Origin: Gammaproteobacteria bacterium
Lineage (GTDB): Bacteria; Pseudomonadota; Gammaproteobacteria; DRLM01
Assembly (NCBI GenBank): GCA_015490395.1
Contig: WFXX01000003.1
Span: 1-23,931, forward strand
Direction of reading: 5' to 3'
Length of the DNA: 23,931 nt
The translations under genes were made by a program, and so were the position numbers. Position 1 is the first letter of the stretch; the number at the start of each line of letters is the position of its first letter. Below the pieces are notes generated by a model, which worked only from the letters and a program-made list of their open reading frames with translations, was not told the origin of the DNA and made no database searches. Shown piece by piece: positions 20,955-23,931 of the stretch.

Positions 20955-21003
20955 AGGCTCTCTCCCGGCGGGTGGCGGGGCCGGGACGACAGCGGAGCAG
21001 ACG

Positions 21004-21603
21004 GTGAGCGGGACGCAGGCCTCGGCCACACAGGAGACGGTGAGTTACGAGGAGCTGCGCCGGGCGCTGGCCCGACGCCCCCGGGCCCTGGAGCCTGCGG
21101 AGTGCCACGGCCACCTCTGCGGCTGGCTGGCCGTGGCGGCCCGCCCGAACCCCGGGGCCTGGATCGGCGCCGCCGCCCCCGCCAGCACGGAAGGGGAGGA
21201 CGAGCCAGGCGAACAGCTGCTGCGCCGCCTCTACCGCCTCACCGAAGAGGCCTTGCAGGACCCCACCCTGCGCTTCTACCCCCTCCTGCCCCCCGAGCGC
21301 GCGCCGCTTCCCGAGCGGGCCGCGGCCTTGGGGCAGTGGTGCCACGGCTTCCTGGAGGGGCTGGGCCACGGCGGGCTGCGCCGGGACCAGCCCCTGCCCG
21401 AGCCGGTGCAGGAGGCCCTACGGGACTTCAGCGAGATCTCCCGCCTGGGCCACCAGGGCAGCGGGGAGCGGGACGAGCAGGCCTTCACCGAGGTGCTCGA
21501 GTATGTGCGCATGGCTGCCCTCCTGGTCTACGAGGAGCTGCGCCCCCTGCGCGAGGGCCGGCCCGTTGAGGCGGGGGAAGGCGAGCGCCCCTCCACCGCC
21601 TGA
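21004..21603 (+). CDS. ygfB: UPF0149 family protein YgfB
   Basis: A 199-residue soluble protein of the UPF0149/YgfB family. YEELRRAL near the start, ECHGHLCGWLAV (about 33-44, the family's H-G-xLCG motif), RFYPLLPPE, LGQWCHGFLEGLG (about 109-121), EALRDFSEISRLG and EVLEYVRMAALLVYEEL follow in family order. In Pseudomonas aeruginosa YgfB affects beta-lactamase (ampC) regulation; elsewhere its function is unknown. The GTG at 21004 follows GGAG at about 8 nt. It heads the ygfB-pepP-ubiH unit, with only 10 bp to pepP. Confidence 0.92.
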   Translation: MSGTQASATQETVSYEELRRALARRPRALEPAECHGHLCGWLAVAARPNPGAWIGAAAPASTEGEDEPGEQLLRRLYRLTEEALQDPTLRFYPLLPPERAPLPERAAALGQWCHGFLEGLGHGGLRRDQPLPEPVQEALRDFSEISRLGHQGSGERDEQAFTEVLEYVRMAALLVYEELRPLREGRPVEAGEGERPSTA

Positions 21604-21613
21604 GCCGAACGCC

Positions 21614-22948
21614 GTGCGCCGCCATCCGACCATCGACCAGCCCGAGCTCGTCCGCCGCCGCGCCCGGCTGATGCGGCGCCTGGGCCGGGAAGCGGCGGCG
21701 GTGCTGCCCGCCGCCCGACCTTGCCTGCGTAACCGCGACGTGGAGCATCCCTTTCGGCAGGACAGCGACTTCCTCTATCTCACCGGCTTTCCCGAGCCCG
21801 AGGCGGTGGCGGTGTTCCTGCCGGGACGTCGCGAAGGAACCTATGTGATCTTCTGCCGCAGCCGCGACCCCGTGGCCGAGCGCTGGACGGGGCCGCGCAT
21901 CGGCCCCGAGGGGGCGTGTCGCCGCTACGGGGCCGATCAGGCCTTTTCGCTGGAGGAGCTGGACCGTCGCATGCCCCAGCTCCTCGCCGGGCGGCGGCGC
22001 CTTTACGCCCCTTGGGGGCGGGACGAGGCCTTCGACCGGCGCCTGGCGGCCTGGGTGGAACGGGTGCGCGGGGCGGCGCGGGCCGGCATGGCGGCCCCCG
22101 AGGCCCTGGTGGACCTGGGGACGGTGCTGCACGAGCTGCGCCTGCGCAAGAGCCGGTCGGAGCTGGCCATGATGCGCCGAGCGGCCCAGGTCACCGTGAC
22201 GGCCCACCGCCGGCTCATGGCCCGTTGCCGGCCGGGCATGATGGAGCACGAGCTGGAGGCCGAGCTCTGGCATGCCTTCCGCGCCGCGGGCTGCGTCCCG
22301 GCCTATCCCCCCATCGTGGCCGGCGGCCCGCGGGCCTGCGTGCTGCACTACACCGCCAACGACGCGGAGCTGCGCCCGGGGGAGCTGGTGCTGGTGGACG
22401 CCGGGGCCGAGCACGGGGGCTATGCCGCCGACGTCACCCGCACCTTCCCCGTGGACGGGCGCTTCACCCCCGCCCAGCGGGAGCTCTACGCGGTGGTGCT
22501 GCGGGCCCAGCGCGCCGCCCTGGCCCAGGTGCGCCCGGGCCGCAGCTGGGACGCCCCCCACCGGGCCGCCGTGCGGACCCTCACCCGGGGGCTGATGGAG
22601 CTGGGCCTGTTGCGGGGCCGGCTGGAGGAGCTGATCCGCAAGGAGGCCTACCGCACCTATTACATGCACCGCACCGGGCACTGGCTGGGCCTGGACGTGC
22701 ACGACGTGGGCGCCTACCGGGTGGACGGCCGCTGGCGGCCCCTGGAGCCGGGCATGGTGCTCACCGTGGAGCCGGGGCTGTACGTGCCCGAGGACGCCAC
22801 CGGCCGGGCCCGCCGCTGGCGGGGCCTGGGGATCCGCATCGAGGACGACGTGGTGGTGACCCGGGACGGTCACCAGGTGCTGACGGAAGGAGTGCCCAAG
22901 GAGCCGGAGGCCATCGAGGCCCTGATGGCGAAAGGACACTCGGGCTGA
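21614..22948 (+). CDS. pepP: Xaa-Pro aminopeptidase P
   Basis: A metallo-aminopeptidase that removes N-terminal residues preceding proline. The protein has 444 residues (E. coli 441). It has the N-terminal creatinase-like domain with FRQDSDFLYLTGFPEPEAV (about 51-69) and the C-terminal pita-bread domain. The five metal ligands are present: D262 (LVDAGAE), D273 (AADVTRTF), H356 (TGHWLGLDVHD), E386 (TVEPGLY) and E410 (IRIEDDV), against D260, D271, H354, E383 and E406 in E. coli. The GTG at 21614 is chosen for N-terminal match; its ribosome site is weak and coupling to ygfB is likely. Its stop overlaps the ubiH start (TGATG). Confidence 0.96.
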   Translation: MRRHPTIDQPELVRRRARLMRRLGREAAAVLPAARPCLRNRDVEHPFRQDSDFLYLTGFPEPEAVAVFLPGRREGTYVIFCRSRDPVAERWTGPRIGPEGACRRYGADQAFSLEELDRRMPQLLAGRRRLYAPWGRDEAFDRRLAAWVERVRGAARAGMAAPEALVDLGTVLHELRLRKSRSELAMMRRAAQVTVTAHRRLMARCRPGMMEHELEAELWHAFRAAGCVPAYPPIVAGGPRACVLHYTANDAELRPGELVLVDAGAEHGGYAADVTRTFPVDGRFTPAQRELYAVVLRAQRAALAQVRPGRSWDAPHRAAVRTLTRGLMELGLLRGRLEELIRKEAYRTYYMHRTGHWLGLDVHDVGAYRVDGRWRPLEPGMVLTVEPGLYVPEDATGRARRWRGLGIRIEDDVVVTRDGHQVLTEGVPKEPEAIEALMAKGHSG

Positions 22949-23931
22949 TGGAGCGGCGGGAGGCGGACCTGCTGGTGGTGGGGGCCGGGCCCGTGGGGGC
23001 GGCCCTGGCCCTGGCCCTGGCCGGCAGCGGGCTCCGGGTGCTGGTGGCCGAGGCCGAGGCCGGCGGCCGCGGGGCCGGTTACGACGGGCGGGCCATCGCC
23101 CTGGCCTGGGCCAGCCGGCGCATCCTGGAGGCCCTGGGGCTATGGGAGGCCCTGGAGGGGGCCGCCGAGCCCATCCGCCGCATCCACGTCTCCGAGCGGG
23201 GCCGCCTGGCGGGGGCGGTGCTGGACCGGGAGCGGGCCGGGGTCCCCGCCCTGGGTTACGTGCTCACCGGCCGCGACCTGGGGGCGGCCCTGCTGCCGGC
23301 CCTGGAGGCCGCCCCGGGGGTGGAGCTGCTCTGCCCGGCCCGCCTGGAGGGGCTGCGGGCCGGCCCGGAGGCGGCCGAGGCCCTGCTGGCCACCCCGGAG
23401 GGGCCGGTGCGGGTGCGGGCCCGCCTGGTGGCCGCCGCCGACGGGGCCCGCTCCGCCGCCCGACGCCTGGCCGGCATCGGAGCGCGGCGCCGGACCTACC
23501 GGCAGGAGGCGGTGGTGGCCACGGTGACCCCCGAGCGGCATCCCCGGGGCTGGGCCTACGAGCGCTTCACCGACACCGGCCCCATGGCCCTGCTGCCCCT
23601 GCGGGGCGGGCGCTGCGCGCTGATCTGGAGCGCCCGGCCGGAGGAGGCCCCCGCCCTGGCCGCCCTGGAGGAGGAGGCCTTCCTGGAGCGGCTGCAGGCG
23701 CGCTTCGGCCACCGGCTGGGGCGCTTCCTGGCCGCCGGCCCCCGCGCCCGCCATCCCCTGCAGCTGGTCTCGGCCCGGGCGCTCACCGCCCCCCGCCTGG
23801 CCCTGCTGGGCAACGCCGCCCACACCCTGCACCCGGTGGCCGGCCAGGGGCTCAACCTGGGCCTGCGGGACGCGGCCTGCCTGGCCGAGGCGGTGCTGGA
23901 GGCCCATCAGGCGGGCCGCGTCCCGCAGGCC
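22948..23931 (+). CDS. ubiH: UbiH-type FAD monooxygenase of ubiquinone synthesis (3' end outside window)
   Basis: The first 328 codons are visible (E. coli UbiH 392 residues). It is a flavoprotein of the UbiH/UbiF/VisC family, which hydroxylates the ubiquinone ring; UbiH acts at ring position C4 (numbering by convention) during synthesis. The FAD fingerprint GAGPVG (12-17), the DG motif DGARSAAR (from 165) and the second FAD motif GNAAHTLHPVAGQGLNLGLRD (from 288, given as a family landmark) are all present. The ATG shares a base with the pepP stop, giving tight coupling. Position after pepP favours UbiH over the paralogues UbiI and UbiF. Confidence 0.93.
   Translation, partial: MERREADLLVVGAGPVGAALALALAGSGLRVLVAEAEAGGRGAGYDGRAIALAWASRRILEALGLWEALEGAAEPIRRIHVSERGRLAGAVLDRERAGVPALGYVLTGRDLGAALLPALEAAPGVELLCPARLEGLRAGPEAAEALLATPEGPVRVRARLVAAADGARSAARRLAGIGARRRTYRQEAVVATVTPERHPRGWAYERFTDTGPMALLPLRGGRCALIWSARPEEAPALAALEEEAFLERLQARFGHRLGRFLAAGPRARHPLQLVSARALTAPRLALLGNAAHTLHPVAGQGLNLGLRDAACLAEAVLEAHQAGRVPQA

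Noticed and set aside
1..23931. Mobile elements, tRNA genes, CRISPR arrays, toxin-antitoxin or defence genes
   Set aside because: None seen; every sizeable gene is a recognisable core gene, and there are no terminal repeats, integrase, transposase or spaced direct repeats.

Overview
The window is a stretch of core chromosome from a very GC-rich gammaproteobacterium; by eye, coding DNA is over 70% GC with G/C at nearly every third codon position. The taxonomic call rests on gene content and order. The blocks zapB-like/zapA/6S RNA/fau/EVE facing ygfB/pepP/ubiH, priA–argS–SPOR protein, and divergent rpiA/ilvA are all typical gammaproteobacterial arrangements, as in Pseudomonas and in Chromatiales/Ectothiorhodospiraceae-like lineages. 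The extreme GC content would suit the latter, but the species cannot be fixed from sequence reading alone. I see no insertion sequence, prophage, tRNA, rRNA or CRISPR array.

Layout. At 1-279 a metR-like LysR regulator (minus strand, cut by the window edge) diverges from metE (396-2720, cobalamin-independent methionine synthase). The gap between them carries two MetR-type boxes and a perfect 14-bp inverted repeat. Next come speE (spermidine synthase) and a divergent speA (arginine decarboxylase), followed by a tightly linked cupin gene. From 5890 to 11397 the minus strand carries a SPOR-domain protein, argS, priA and hemJ. An AT-richer, DnaA-box-containing gap of 319 bp lies between priA and hemJ. 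On the plus strand follow yqaA and a 1284-residue DUF3683/FAD/Fe-S oxidoreductase. DUF2905 and rpiA (minus) then face ilvA (plus). The last third holds a 108-residue histone H1-like protein, an EVE-domain protein, fau, the 6S RNA gene, zapA and a zapB-like gene (all minus). These diverge from ygfB, pepP and a ubiH that runs off the window.

How the genes work together. metR/metE form a methionine-synthesis switch. speA and speE are both polyamine genes, although no speB, speC or speD is present. The SPOR protein, zapA and the zapB-like gene belong to cell division. priA and the DnaA boxes concern replication. 6S RNA and fau are co-transcribed in many gammaproteobacteria. pepP and ubiH overlap in one operon, and ubiH feeds ubiquinone synthesis. 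hemJ is a haem-biosynthesis membrane enzyme.

No obviously new multi-gene system is visible. The points most worth checking are the DnaA-box cluster upstream of priA, the large DUF3683 redox fusion with four Fe-S-type motif sets, the metE leader palindrome, the palindromic promoter between zapB-like and ygfB, and the acid-free histone-like protein with an internal duplication. Gene packing is tight: the three convergent junctions have a 9-bp gap, a 16-bp overlap and a 16-bp gap. Start codons are often GTG, with one probable TTG. The very long antisense open frames seen across most genes are a by-product of GC bias and were left out.
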